A stretch of DNA of 64,000 bases from Chitinophaga varians. Lineage in GTDB: Bacteria > Bacteroidota > Bacteroidia > Chitinophagales > Chitinophagaceae. A program made the position numbers and the translations under genes. Below are positions 1 through 9,082 of the stretch, piece after piece. A model generated the notes under the pieces. It made no database searches, was not told the DNA's origin, and worked only from the letters and a program-made list of their open reading frames with translations. The stretch is taken from positions 1,116,001 to 1,180,000 of the forward strand of contig NZ_JABAIA010000002.1 in NCBI RefSeq assembly GCF_012641275.1, written 5' to 3'. The stretch's first letter is position 1; each line of letters starts with the position of its first letter.

Positions 1-2
1 TG

Positions 3-3000
3 CTGGGCCTCGTCTCCCTGCCCATCTCACAATATCCTGAAATAGCACCGCCTACGGTGGAAGTGACGGCCAGTTACCAGGGCGCCAACGCAGACGTGGT
101 GATGAAAAGTGTGATCATCCCGCTGGAAGAACAGATCAACGGCGTGGAACATATGACCTATATGACCTCCAAGGCGAGCAACGACGGCTCGGCGGTGATC
201 ACGGTCAACTTCAAACAGGGCACAGACCCAGACCTGGCGGCAGTAAACGTGCAGAACAGAGTGGCCAAGGCCACCGGCCTGATGCCGGCGGAAGTCATCA
301 AAACCGGTATCACCACCACGAAAAAACTGAACAGTGAAGTGTACGGCTTCCTGCTTTACAGCGAAAACAAATCGTATGATGAAAACTTCCTGGACAACTA
401 TTTCCGTATCAACATCCTCCCCGAACTGAAAAGAATCTCCGGCGTGGGCGACGTACAGGTATGGAGCGACCAGGCTTATTCCATGCGCATCTGGCTCCGC
501 CCCGATGTAATGGCCTCCTATGGCCTGGTGCCCGATGACGTGGTGGCCGCGCTCGCGGAACAGAACATCGAAGCGGCTCCCGGCAAGCTGGGAGAGAACA
601 GTAAAAAAACGTTCCAGTACGTACTGAAATATACCGGTCGCCTTGAAAAACCGGAACAGTTTGAAAACATCGTCATCCGCGCTACGGCCAACGGGCAGCT
701 GCTTCGCCTCAAAGACGTGGCCGATGTGGAGCTGGGCGCTTTCAACTACGCTACTGACCTCACCTCGCAAGGCTACCCTTCTTCCGGCGGCGCCGTGAGC
801 CAGACGGCCGGCTCCAATGCCCACGAGGTGATCCAACAGGTGGAGAAAGTACTGGAAAAAGCAAAAGCCAATTTCCCTCCGGGCATGAAACTGGCTGTTT
901 TCATCAACGCCAACGATTTCCTGGACGCCTCCATCGCCAAGCTGATACAGACCATCTTCGAAGCGTTTATCCTCGTGTTCATCGTGGTGTTTATCTTTCT
1001 GCAGGATTTCCGTTCCACGTTGATACCGGCCATCGCAGTGCCGGTGGCTATTATCGGGACTTTCTTCTTTCTTAAGATATTCGGTTTTACGCTTAACCTC
1101 CTCACGCTGTTTGCATTGGTGCTGGCTATCGGTATCGTGGTGGACGATGCCATTGTAGTGGTGGAAGCGGTACACGCCAAGCTGGACCAGGGCGCGCGTT
1201 CGGCACGCAAAGCCACCATGCATGCCATGAGTGAAATCAGCACCGCCATCGTGTCTATCACGCTTATCATGTCAGCGGTGTTTGTACCGGTGACGTTCAT
1301 CACTGGTTCTGCGGGCGTATTTTACAAGCAGTTTGGCCTTACGCTGGCAGTGGCCATTCTTATTTCCGCTGTCAACGCGCTGACGCTCAGTCCCGCGCTG
1401 TGCGCCATCCTGCTGAAGCCACACGACAAACACGGCCACGTGAAGAAAAGCCTGTTACAGCGTTTTTACGACGCTTTTAACGCTGGTTTTAACGTTGTAA
1501 CGGCAAGGTATATACGCATTGTGAAATTACTTATCGCACGCAAGTGGCTGGCGCTGGGAGCTATCGCCGTATTCGCCGGCATCCTGGTGTTCCTCCTGAG
1601 GACCACGCCCACCGGCTTTGTGCCCAATGAAGATTCCGGCGCCATCTACGGCGATATCATCCTGCCACCGGCATCCACGCTGGAACAAACCACCCGGATA
1701 GCTGACCAGGTAGACAGCATCGCGCGGGCCATGCCGGAAGTAGCGGTGACCTCCCGCCTGGCAGGCATGAACCTCATCAGCGGTTTCGGTGGTTCGTACG
1801 GCGCCATGTTCATAGCCCTGAAGCCCTGGAAAGAAAGGACTAAACCGGGACAGGATATCAACAGCCTTGTCGGAAAACTGTTTGCGCAAACAGCCGGTAT
1901 CAAGGGCGCACAGATCATTTTCTTTGCAGCGCCCACGCTGCAGGGCTTTGGTAACAGCAGCGGTTTTGAAATGCAGCTGCTGGACAGGACAGGTGGCAGC
2001 TATAAAGACTTCGGCAATACCGTGGATAAATTCATGGAAGCGCTGAACAAACGTCCGGAGATCATGTACGCCGCTACGCCGTTCAATACCAATCTGCCGC
2101 AGTACGAAGTACAGGTGGACGTGGCGCATTGCAAGGAAGCCGGTGTGGACGTGGGCGGACTGCTGCGTACCCTCCAGGGATACCTGGGCGGCATCTATGC
2201 ATCTGACTTCAACCGTTTCGGTAAACAGTATAAAGTCATGCTGCAAACCAATCCCCGCTACCGTGCAGAAGAAGCGGACCTCAACAAAATATTCGTCCGC
2301 AACAACAAGGGTGAAATGGCGCCGGTATCTGCTTTCCTGACGTTGCGGAAAACCAGCGGTCCTGAGTTCATCAACCGTTTTAACCTGTATACCTCCGCCG
2401 CCGTGACAGGCGCTCCCAATAAAGGCTACAGCTCCGGTGATGCTATTAAGGCATTCCGTGAGGTGGCCGCCAGCACGTTGCCGAGAGGCACGGACTTTGA
2501 CTTCAGCGCGCTTACCAGGGAGGAAATTTCCAGCGGCAGCCAGACGTTGCTCATCTTCGTACTGTGCCTGTTGTTTGTGTATTTCCTGCTGAGCGCCCAA
2601 TACAGAAGTTATATCCTGCCTTTCGCCGTGTTGCTGTCATTGCCTATCGGACTGGCCGGTGCGTTTGCCTTTGCCCGTTTGGCCGGATTGGACAACAACA
2701 TCTTCCTGCAAATCAGTCTTATTATGTTGATAGGGCTGCTGGCCAAAAATGCGATCCTGATAGTGGAGTTCTCCATACAGCGCCGCAGGAGCGGGTTAAG
2801 CCTGGTACGCGCTGCCATATCCGGTGCGTCGGCCCGTTTACGGCCTATCCTTATGACGTCATTCGCTTTCATTTTCGGACTGTTGCCCCTGATGCTGGCT
2901 TCCGGCGTAGGTGCGCTGAGCAACCGCTCCGTCGGTACGGCAGCTGTCGGCGGTATGCTGATCGGCACTGTGTTCGGCGTGTTTGTAATACCGGCGCTCT

Positions 3001-3095
3001 TCGTCATGTTCCAGGCATTACAGGAGCGCATCGGTGGCGCCCCTTATCTGAAACTGGAAGAGCAGGAAGAGGAACTGGAAGAAATGGCCGTTTAA
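3..3095 (+). CDS. RND (HAE1/AcrB family) efflux pump inner membrane subunit, 5' partial
   Basis: Proton-driven drug or solvent efflux pump of the inner membrane, working as a trimer with a periplasmic adaptor and an outer membrane channel. The reading frame is open from base 3, so the N-terminus (about 20 residues, including the start of TM1) lies outside the window; the GTG at 57 is internal. The visible 1,030 residues show the porter domain (PISQYPEIAPPTVEV near the start), the TM4 segment AIGIVVDDAIVVVEAV with the paired Asp residues of the proton relay, and the second half with TM7-TM12, including IGLLAKNAILIVEF. The C-terminus is acidic (EEQEEELEEMAV). The TolC-like gene follows after 24 bases, so the two form an operon; the adaptor gene is expected just upstream. 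Substrate cannot be told. The family call is secure. Confidence 0.96.
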   Translation: MGLVSLPISQYPEIAPPTVEVTASYQGANADVVMKSVIIPLEEQINGVEHMTYMTSKASNDGSAVITVNFKQGTDPDLAAVNVQNRVAKATGLMPAEVIKTGITTTKKLNSEVYGFLLYSENKSYDENFLDNYFRINILPELKRISGVGDVQVWSDQAYSMRIWLRPDVMASYGLVPDDVVAALAEQNIEAAPGKLGENSKKTFQYVLKYTGRLEKPEQFENIVIRATANGQLLRLKDVADVELGAFNYATDLTSQGYPSSGGAVSQTAGSNAHEVIQQVEKVLEKAKANFPPGMKLAVFINANDFLDASIAKLIQTIFEAFILVFIVVFIFLQDFRSTLIPAIAVPVAIIGTFFFLKIFGFTLNLLTLFALVLAIGIVVDDAIVVVEAVHAKLDQGARSARKATMHAMSEISTAIVSITLIMSAVFVPVTFITGSAGVFYKQFGLTLAVAILISAVNALTLSPALCAILLKPHDKHGHVKKSLLQRFYDAFNAGFNVVTARYIRIVKLLIARKWLALGAIAVFAGILVFLLRTTPTGFVPNEDSGAIYGDIILPPASTLEQTTRIADQVDSIARAMPEVAVTSRLAGMNLISGFGGSYGAMFIALKPWKERTKPGQDINSLVGKLFAQTAGIKGAQIIFFAAPTLQGFGNSSGFEMQLLDRTGGSYKDFGNTVDKFMEALNKRPEIMYAATPFNTNLPQYEVQVDVAHCKEAGVDVGGLLRTLQGYLGGIYASDFNRFGKQYKVMLQTNPRYRAEEADLNKIFVRNNKGEMAPVSAFLTLRKTSGPEFINRFNLYTSAAVTGAPNKGYSSGDAIKAFREVAASTLPRGTDFDFSALTREEISSGSQTLLIFVLCLLFVYFLLSAQYRSYILPFAVLLSLPIGLAGAFAFARLAGLDNNIFLQISLIMLIGLLAKNAILIVEFSIQRRRSGLSLVRAAISGASARLRPILMTSFAFIFGLLPLMLASGVGALSNRSVGTAAVGGMLIGTVFGVFVIPALFVMFQALQERIGGAPYLKLEEQEEELEEMAV

Positions 3096-3119
3096 TTTTT
3101 GAGCAATAAAAAAGTAACA

Positions 3120-4499
3120 ATGATACACAAGAGATATATCTGGCTGCTGGCACTCGTGACGCTGGTAGCCGCCTGCGGGATCACCAAACCTTACCGGTCA
3201 CCGGAGGTGGACACCAAAGACCTATTCCGCGGTACACAAGGCAGCGATACCAATACTATTGCCGCAAGGCCCTGGCAGACCTTTTTCACCGATACGCTGT
3301 TGCAGCAGCTGATTGCCCGCGGTATCCGCGAAAACCTCGATTTACGTATAGCCATGCAGCGCATAGTGGCCGCGCAGGCAGCACTGAAGCAAAGTAAGCT
3401 GGCCTTCTTTCCTGACGTGAATGCCAACGCCTCTGTTAAACAAAGCCGGCTGGCCTTCCCGCAGGGATATGGCCTTATCAACAGCGCCACGCAGTATGAT
3501 GTGAACGTGGCCGCCAGCTGGGAAGCAGACATATGGGGTAAACTGCGCAGCGGCAAAAGAGCGGCGCAGGCGGCCTTGCTGGGCACCGTGGCCGCGCAAC
3601 AGGCCGTACAGAGCAGCCTGGTAGCAGATATCGCGGCGTCTTACTATTTATTGCTGGCACTGGACCAGCAGCTGCTGGTACTGCAACAAACACTGGCTTA
3701 CAGGGGAGAAGATGTGAGCAGCATGAAAGAACTGAAAGCTGCCGGCGTAGTGAACGGTGCTGCGGTGGTACAGAGCGAAGCTAACCAATACGCCGCCGCG
3801 GTGGCTATCCCCGATGTAAAAAGACAGATCCGGGAAACGGAAAACGCCCTTTCGATATTACTGGCACTGCCGCCGGGGCCTGTCGCCCGTGGCAGTATCA
3901 CCACGCAACAGCTGCCGCAGGAACTGTCCGCCGGTGTTCCGGCGCAGCTGCTGCAATACCGCCCCGATGTAAAAGCAGCGGAATACGCTTTCCGCAACGC
4001 CTTTGAAAATACCAACGTTGCCCGTACGGCCTTTTATCCATCGCTGAATATCACCGCGGCAGGCGGCTTTACCAGCTTCGACTTCAGCCAGTGGTTCACC
4101 GATGCCGGCCTGTTTGGCAACGTGGTGGGTGGATTAACGCAGCCCATCTTTAACCGTGGCCTGAACAAAGCCAGGCTAACCACCGCACAGGCCAGGCAAC
4201 AGGAGGCCCTGTACAACTTCAGTAAAACCATGCTGACAGCCGGAAAAGAAGTGTCAGACGCCCTCTACTCGCTGACGTCCGCTTCTGAGAAAAAAGAAAG
4301 CCGGGAAAAACAACTGGCATCTCTTGAAAAAGCGGTGGACTTCACCAAAGAATTACTGCGCTACAGCTCCAGCACCAACTATACAGACGTGCTGACTTCA
4401 GAACAGAATTTATTGAGCGCACAGATAGGAAGTATCAATGATCAGTTGCAGCAATGGCAGGCGGTGATCGCCTTATACCGCGCCCTCGGCGGTAAATAG
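3120..4499 (+). CDS. TolC/NodT-type outer membrane efflux lipoprotein
   Basis: Outer membrane channel partner of the upstream RND pump. I chose the ATG at 3120 because it is followed at once by a lipoprotein signal peptide ending VTLVAACG (Cys at residue 19-20); an in-frame TTG at 3099 would add seven residues of poor signal character. The body has the duplicated outer-membrane-efflux repeat: long amphipathic helices rich in Ala/Gln (for example RIVAAQAALKQSK and TTAQARQQEALYNFSKT) around short beta segments such as NVAASWEADIWGKLRSGKRAA. At about 459 residues it has the usual length. It sits 24 bases after the pump gene and shares its transcript. The family is clear; the substrate is unknown. 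Confidence 0.95.
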   Translation: MIHKRYIWLLALVTLVAACGITKPYRSPEVDTKDLFRGTQGSDTNTIAARPWQTFFTDTLLQQLIARGIRENLDLRIAMQRIVAAQAALKQSKLAFFPDVNANASVKQSRLAFPQGYGLINSATQYDVNVAASWEADIWGKLRSGKRAAQAALLGTVAAQQAVQSSLVADIAASYYLLLALDQQLLVLQQTLAYRGEDVSSMKELKAAGVVNGAAVVQSEANQYAAAVAIPDVKRQIRETENALSILLALPPGPVARGSITTQQLPQELSAGVPAQLLQYRPDVKAAEYAFRNAFENTNVARTAFYPSLNITAAGGFTSFDFSQWFTDAGLFGNVVGGLTQPIFNRGLNKARLTTAQARQQEALYNFSKTMLTAGKEVSDALYSLTSASEKKESREKQLASLEKAVDFTKELLRYSSSTNYTDVLTSEQNLLSAQIGSINDQLQQWQAVIALYRALGGK

Positions 4500-4510
4500 T
4501 ATACTAAAGG

Positions 4511-4605
4511 CCGGCACAGGGATTATAGCAAAGATGAACAGCGTTACCAGTGAATGTTTTTTGAATGATATCAGACAGGTTATTCCGCTATAATCCCTGT
4601 GCCGG
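4511..4605. repeat. Long-loop inverted repeat between convergent genes
   Basis: Two perfect 19-base arms (4511-4529 and 4587-4605) enclose a 57-base loop, and the right arm is followed by a T run on the plus strand. It lies between the 3' ends of the TolC gene and the convergent minus-strand gene. It could act as a terminator for the efflux operon, although the loop is much longer than usual. Confidence 0.7.
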
Positions 4606-4611
4606 TTTTTA

Positions 4612-6225
4612 TCACAGTTCCAGTTTTTTCTTCCCTTTCCAGATAAACCACGACAGGTGGTCTATTTCATAAGACTCCAGTTCAAGGGACCTGACATAGC
4701 TTTTCAGCTGTTCCATATTTTCCGGCGCTTCCAACGCTTTTAATTCCTTAATGGGCTTGATATCCTGCGCGCACCGCAGTACCTCCACGATGGTGGGAAT
4801 AGTGCCGGCGTTTATACCGTGTTGTTGTATGAACTGCACGAGGAAATGATTTTGTACGGACTGATGTTCATCATCTACCGTATCGAGGTACTGTTGCAGC
4901 AACGGGAAATAACGGGCGTCAGCCAGTGCCAGTCCGAATACGGCATAGGTGCCGGGCCGCGCGCATTGTTCCGCTTCCACGTCTTCGTACCATTCAAACT
5001 CATGGCGGATGGCCAGTTGTACATATTTTTCCAGTTGCGGGAAAAGTGCAGGGTATTGCAGCGCATTGGCGAAGAAACGCTGTGTGGCGGATTTGCCCAG
5101 GCCTTTAATGGGAAGCAGGTTTTTTGCTTTGGACTTGCACTTGATTTGGTAGCTCGGCGGAAAGCCTTTCTCCAGCAGGTGACAGATAAAGTCCAGCGCT
5201 TTGCCGTAGGCCGTTTCAGTCTCGTTTTTAAAGTTGATTTCGAAAGTGGCGAATACGTCGTTGGCCGTGCAGGTCACGTCCGCGTCCTTGTATTGGATGT
5301 CAGCATCGCTGAAGGTGCCGCTGCCTTTTTTCAGGACCTGGGCGGCTTTGGTGCTGCCCAGCTCTTTCGCTTTTTCGATAAAGCCAACGCCGGTGCTGCG
5401 GCTGTAGTTAGGCTCAAAGCGGATGATGCTCACGCCGGCATATACCAGCAGGTCCAGCAGGTTGTCCGGCGGCGCGGACCTTTCATGGTTTTCCTTTAAC
5501 GCAAATTCCGGTAGGCCCCAGGCGGGTTTATGAACATTATAAAAAACCGGCAAAAATATATCTTCTGCCCATCTCCGCAGGGCGTAGGTAATATGGTGCT
5601 GATGTTGTTGCTGGGATTCCTTCTTGTGTTTATTGAGCGTTCTGATTTTCTCAAAAATGGCGATAACGCCCGGTACATCCGTCTCCGGGTATAATACCGG
5701 GTTGATCAGGTGTTTGGCCAGGAAAAAAGTTTCCAGTTCTTTGGTAGGATATTGTCCCTCATGGATTTTTTGGGTGAGATATTGATCGATGGCCTGCCGG
5801 AGCTTTGTTTTTTTTACCTCGCTGGTGGCCCTCAATACCGGCAGTTGATAGAATTTATCGTCTATCCTGAATTTACCGTCTATCTCAAACTGAAAGTCGA
5901 GTATCGGGTTGTCGTCGTAGGAGAGATACAGCGCGGTAAGTTTCTTCTGTAACAATGGCAGCAGTTGATCGATCTCTTCTTTGGTGAGCGGGGCATCGGG
6001 GAAATCGGTGCCTTCGTATTTCACATCGGGGCGGTCACTGCCGTCGTTGTCCATAAAACAGTGTACCTGGCCTTTGTAGTAAAAAAAGCGGGCATAATCG
6101 TGTACGCCTGCCTGTAAGGTGGTGCGTTTGATAATACTGACAGCGTCTTTTGAAGCGTTTATTTTTTGCAGCAGCTGACTGGTGGCGGTCGTAATATCGT
6201 TGACAATCGTTTCGAAACGGTCCAT
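4612..6225 (-). CDS. Uncharacterised DUF6138-like protein
   Basis: Soluble protein of about 537 residues with no signal peptide or membrane segment. I start it at the ATG at 6225 (MDRFETIV...) instead of the in-frame TTG at 6246. The sequence resembles what I recall as the DUF6138 family (a family label from memory, not searched): an N-terminal region with FYYKGQVHCFMDNDG, a middle with a Gln/His run (KKESQQQHQHH), then ankyrin-like helical text (LDLLVYAGVSIIRFEPNY, ALDFICHLLEKGFPPSYQIKCK) and an armadillo-like C-terminal part. No catalytic motif is evident. It is monocistronic, convergent with the efflux operon and divergent from chrA. Function unknown. Confidence 0.85.
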   Translation of the reverse strand: MDRFETIVNDITTATSQLLQKINASKDAVSIIKRTTLQAGVHDYARFFYYKGQVHCFMDNDGSDRPDVKYEGTDFPDAPLTKEEIDQLLPLLQKKLTALYLSYDDNPILDFQFEIDGKFRIDDKFYQLPVLRATSEVKKTKLRQAIDQYLTQKIHEGQYPTKELETFFLAKHLINPVLYPETDVPGVIAIFEKIRTLNKHKKESQQQHQHHITYALRRWAEDIFLPVFYNVHKPAWGLPEFALKENHERSAPPDNLLDLLVYAGVSIIRFEPNYSRSTGVGFIEKAKELGSTKAAQVLKKGSGTFSDADIQYKDADVTCTANDVFATFEINFKNETETAYGKALDFICHLLEKGFPPSYQIKCKSKAKNLLPIKGLGKSATQRFFANALQYPALFPQLEKYVQLAIRHEFEWYEDVEAEQCARPGTYAVFGLALADARYFPLLQQYLDTVDDEHQSVQNHFLVQFIQQHGINAGTIPTIVEVLRCAQDIKPIKELKALEAPENMEQLKSYVRSLELESYEIDHLSWFIWKGKKKLEL

Positions 6226-6289
6226 GCGGGTTAATTTAAATGACAATGTTGAATCGGCGGCAAATTAGCAAAAAACAGCGAAATAAAGG

Positions 6290-6320
6290 TTGCATAAGGG
6301 GAGGTGTTTTCGTATCTTTA
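6290..6320 (+). promoter_or_regulatory. Predicted Bacteroidota promoter upstream of chrA
   Basis: TTG at 6290-6292 and TATCTTTA at 6313-6320, separated by 20 bases, fit the Bacteroidota TTG...TAnnTTTG promoter with one mismatch. It would give a leader of roughly 140 bases before the ATG at 6470. Not tested. Confidence 0.45.
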
Positions 6321-6469
6321 CAACTGCTCAAAAAAGCCATGCACGGCAGCGGATACAGCATGAATCTCAGTTTTCTGTAACAACATATGAATAGTTTCCA
6401 CCACATCTGTTAACAGCAGGTGCAGGGGATTTTTTGGGAGTACCATTGTGAAAAAACGATGTAAGAGAT

Positions 6470-7798
6470 ATGAATGTGAACAATCAACAACAGCGGCCTT
6501 CTTTCGGGGAAGCGCTAGGGTTCTGGTTTAAACTGGGATGGATCAGTTTTGGCGGTACGGCAGGGCATATTGCCATTATGCATGAATACCTGGTGGACCG
6601 CAAGAAATGGATCAGTAACAGCCGCTTTCTTCATGCGCTCAACCATTGTATGATATTGCCCGGGCCGGAAGCGCAGCAGCTGGCCACCTATGTGGGCTGG
6701 CAGTTGCATGGTAAAAAAGGCGGACTGGCCGCGGGAATATTGTTTGTATTGCCTTCCATGTTTATCCTGCTGGCATTAAGCATGATGTATGTGATATATG
6801 GTAACGTGCCCTGGATCTACGCCATGTTTAATGGCCTGAAGCCTGCGGTGGTAGCCATTATTATATTGGCCATGATAAGGGTGGGGCAGAAGGCATTGCA
6901 CACGCCGCTGCATTATGTGCTGGCGGCAGCAGCCTTCATAAGTATCTTCTGGTTCAATTTGTCCCTGTTGGCGATCATTGCCGGTACTATCGGCATAGCG
7001 ATGCTGGTGCGTTATATATGGCCTTCGCTGGTGGAGCAGGACAGTCATGAGGAAGAAGCGATGGTGGCTGAAGAGCAGGGGTATTACCTCAACAGATATA
7101 CGAAGTCGCCGGCCACCGGCAATGTGATGCTGCGTCTCGTCAAACAGACAGGCGTGGCGCTGTTGTTGTGGACATTGCCTTTTGCGCTTTTTTTCTGGCT
7201 GGCGGAAGATTTCCGGTTCTGGAAAGGCATGGTGCTCTTCTTCACACAAACGGCTTTTGTGACGGTGGGAGGCTCTTATACGGTGCTGCCTTATGTGGCG
7301 CAGTTCAGTGTAGGAAAGCTTAACTGGTTAAGCAATATGCAGATGATTGATGGTTTCGCCCTTGCGGAAACCACGCCGGGGCCGCTCATCATCGTATTGT
7401 CCTATGTGGGTTTTATGGCGGGCTATAATCATTTTGGCGGATCGTTGTGGATGGGCACTCTCGGATTGCTGACCACCACCTTCTATACTTTCCTGCCTTG
7501 TTTCCTGTTCATTTTCGCCGGCGCGCCGCTGATCGGGAAAACGCAGGAGAACAAATCGATTGCCGGCGTACTGGGCTTCGTGTCCGCTGCGGTCACAGGG
7601 GTGATCCTGAACCTGACGCTCTTCCTGGGGAAAGATGTGCTGTTCCCTGGTGGGGTGACATTCGGCAACCTGGATTATTCCGCTTTGTGCTGGATGTTGT
7701 TATCGCTTTTCCTGTTGATACGGTACCGGCTAAACGTAGTTTACCTGATTGGCATGAGCCTGTGTTTCGGCGGACTTCATTACCTCTTGGCCAAATAA
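6470..7798 (+). CDS. chrA: Chromate transporter, ChrA (CHR) family, two-domain
   Basis: Inner membrane transporter of the CHR superfamily, which exports chromate in characterised members. The 442 residues contain two homologous Chromate_transp halves. The first has SFGGTAGHIAIMHE (about residues 26-39) and the motif PGPEAQQLATYVGW (64-77). The second has VGGSYTVLPYV (about 264) followed by AETTPGPLIIVLSYVGF (about 299-315). Around ten hydrophobic segments are visible. Length and duplicated layout are those of the long-chain ChrA proteins (LCHR). The start ATG follows GTAAGAGAT. It is preceded by a 244-base divergent intergenic region and followed by the DUF3995 gene, which has its own promoter. 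Substrate is inferred from family only; sulfate or another anion is possible. Confidence 0.93.
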   Translation: MNVNNQQQRPSFGEALGFWFKLGWISFGGTAGHIAIMHEYLVDRKKWISNSRFLHALNHCMILPGPEAQQLATYVGWQLHGKKGGLAAGILFVLPSMFILLALSMMYVIYGNVPWIYAMFNGLKPAVVAIIILAMIRVGQKALHTPLHYVLAAAAFISIFWFNLSLLAIIAGTIGIAMLVRYIWPSLVEQDSHEEEAMVAEEQGYYLNRYTKSPATGNVMLRLVKQTGVALLLWTLPFALFFWLAEDFRFWKGMVLFFTQTAFVTVGGSYTVLPYVAQFSVGKLNWLSNMQMIDGFALAETTPGPLIIVLSYVGFMAGYNHFGGSLWMGTLGLLTTTFYTFLPCFLFIFAGAPLIGKTQENKSIAGVLGFVSAAVTGVILNLTLFLGKDVLFPGGVTFGNLDYSALCWMLLSLFLLIRYRLNVVYLIGMSLCFGGLHYLLAK

Positions 7799-7804
7799 AA
7801 TATC

Positions 7805-7818
7805 CTGATATTTATCAG
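7805..7818. promoter_or_regulatory. Operator-like palindrome CTGATA-TT-TATCAG
   Basis: Perfect 6-base arms with a 2-base centre lie immediately before the TTG element of the promoter for the DUF3995 gene. The position suits a repressor or activator site; the protein that would bind it is not known. Confidence 0.45.
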
Positions 7819-7848
7819 TTGGGCGTGTACCGGTAACACCTACATTTG
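7819..7848 (+). promoter_or_regulatory. Predicted Bacteroidota promoter of the DUF3995 gene
   Basis: TTG at 7819-7821 and a perfect TACATTTG (TAnnTTTG) at 7841-7848, 19 bases apart, and 17 bases before the ATG at 7866. This is the best match to the Bacteroidota housekeeping promoter in the window. Confidence 0.65.
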
Positions 7849-7865
7849 CGGTATAATCCTGTCGT

Positions 7866-8285
7866 ATGTTACTACCTGCTGTGGTGGCGGCCACCATCTT
7901 TGTGATTATTTCCGCTATACATTTTTACTGGGCTTTCGGCGGCCGTTGGGGCATAGGAAAGGTGGTGCCGGTCAATACGGCCGGTGAGCCAATGTTAAAC
8001 CCCGGCGCTGTAGGCACTTTTATCGTGGCGCTCGGGCTACTGTTTTTTGCGCTGGTGCTGACCGCCAATACCGGTGTTTTTGGCCAGCTGGTAAGCCGTA
8101 CTGTGGTGATATGGGCCACCAGGGGCATCGCTGCCATCTTTGCCTTGCGGGCCATCGGCGATTTTAAATATGTGGGCCTTTTCCGCAAGGTAAAAACAAC
8201 GCCGTTCGCCCGTAAGGACACGCTGCTGTTTACGCCATTGTGTATCGTATTGTGTGTGCTGTGCCTGCTGGCGACGCGGCCATAA
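7866..8285 (+). CDS. DUF3995 family membrane protein
   Basis: Small integral membrane protein of 139 residues with four hydrophobic helices (about 4-24, 49-68, 81-97 and 118-136). Motifs typical of DUF3995 are SAIHFYWAFGGRWG near the N-terminus, a NPGAVGTFIVALGL turn, and RAIGDFKYVGLFRK between helices 3 and 4. No enzymatic function is known for the family. It has its own predicted promoter 17 bases upstream and is not overlapped by chrA. The family assignment is good; the role is unknown. Confidence 0.88.
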   Translation: MLLPAVVAATIFVIISAIHFYWAFGGRWGIGKVVPVNTAGEPMLNPGAVGTFIVALGLLFFALVLTANTGVFGQLVSRTVVIWATRGIAAIFALRAIGDFKYVGLFRKVKTTPFARKDTLLFTPLCIVLCVLCLLATRP

Positions 8286-8384
8286 GCGGTTTCCGTTTAA
8301 CGATAGTGAGATGTATGGGGCCTGTGTTGACAGGGCTTTCAAGGCGAGGGAAGAGATACAACGGGCCCGTTGTATTTTCCGTTT

Positions 8385-8522
8385 TTATTTTTGCGGCAGC
8401 GGTGCGAGCGCGGAGCCAAGCTCCTGCAACAGCTGGACTGTTTCTGTCAGCAGGTCGGCGATGAGCAGGGCCGGTAGTTCCGCGATACTGATGATGACGG
8501 CGACGATACTAAAGTTGTGCAT
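8385..8522 (-). CDS. Possible 45-aa small protein overlapping the preceding gene
   Basis: A 45-codon frame starts with ATG at 8522, overlapping the last 14 bases of the upstream minus-strand gene (which stops at 8509), an arrangement that allows coupled translation. The product would be MHNFSIVAVIISIAELPALL... followed by an amphipathic stretch and LAPLPQK. It is hydrophobic at the N-terminus and Leu-rich throughout. No family is recognised, and chance cannot be excluded. Confidence 0.28.
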   Translation of the reverse strand: MHNFSIVAVIISIAELPALLIADLLTETVQLLQELGSALAPLPQK

Positions 8523-9018
8523 GGTAGAATTTACGGTAATAGGCAAATTTTTGGGCCATATCTTTCCGGGTTTCCGGAAGGCCTTCCATAGCCAGTTTTT
8601 TGAACCAGGTGAGCACTGTTTCGCTGAACTGGCCAAACCCCTGCGATTGGCTGATGGCATCCGTGAGCTGTGTGGTGGCGGCATCGTCCTGCTGCCAGTA
8701 GAGCGCTATCGCCTGACACAGACCGGTGGTTAATGCAGGGTCGTAGCATTTCTTCAGGCAACGCGCTGTTGCGGCAGCCCTGTCGGGGTAATTCATCAAC
8801 ATAAAAAACAGAAAATGTTTAAGGCTGGTCACGTCAGCAGCGGTCAACCGCAGTGCGGACAGATCAGGCCGGTGCGCCAGTTTCGCTGACCCGGCAGGAT
8901 CTTCATACTTATTCAAGGCATGTCTTTCCAGTAATGCCGCCAGATCGGTGAGTGCAGGCATGGCCTGTACCGGTGCCGCCTGACAGTCGGACATTAATTG
9001 TTCGAGTAGTATTTGCAT
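8509..9018 (-). CDS. Uncharacterised 169-aa protein divergent from MarR gene
   Basis: Soluble helical protein starting at ATG 9018 (MQILLEQLMSDCQ...); an upstream in-frame start at 9084 would add 22 residues that overlap the regulatory region, so I reject it. It has no signal peptide. Visible features are a Cys/Ala-rich segment (RAAATARCLKKCYDPALTTGLCQAIALYWQQDD) and a basic, aromatic C-terminal end (DMAQKFAYYRKFYHAQL). I recognise no family. It is divergently arranged with a MarR-type regulator across 139 bases that hold two operator-like palindromes, so it may be a target of that regulator. Function unknown. Confidence 0.7.
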   Translation of the reverse strand: MQILLEQLMSDCQAAPVQAMPALTDLAALLERHALNKYEDPAGSAKLAHRPDLSALRLTAADVTSLKHFLFFMLMNYPDRAAATARCLKKCYDPALTTGLCQAIALYWQQDDAATTQLTDAISQSQGFGQFSETVLTWFKKLAMEGLPETRKDMAQKFAYYRKFYHAQL

Positions 9019-9082
9019 AAACTGATTTATTACGGTTCCGTTCTTTACCTTTACAAAGAAAGAACATTTTTCTGGTAAAAAC

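Noticed and set aside
27..1223. 398-codon minus-strand frame opposite the RND pump
   Set aside because: His/Arg-rich translation typical of a shadow frame; the plus-strand frame is a clear RND pump.
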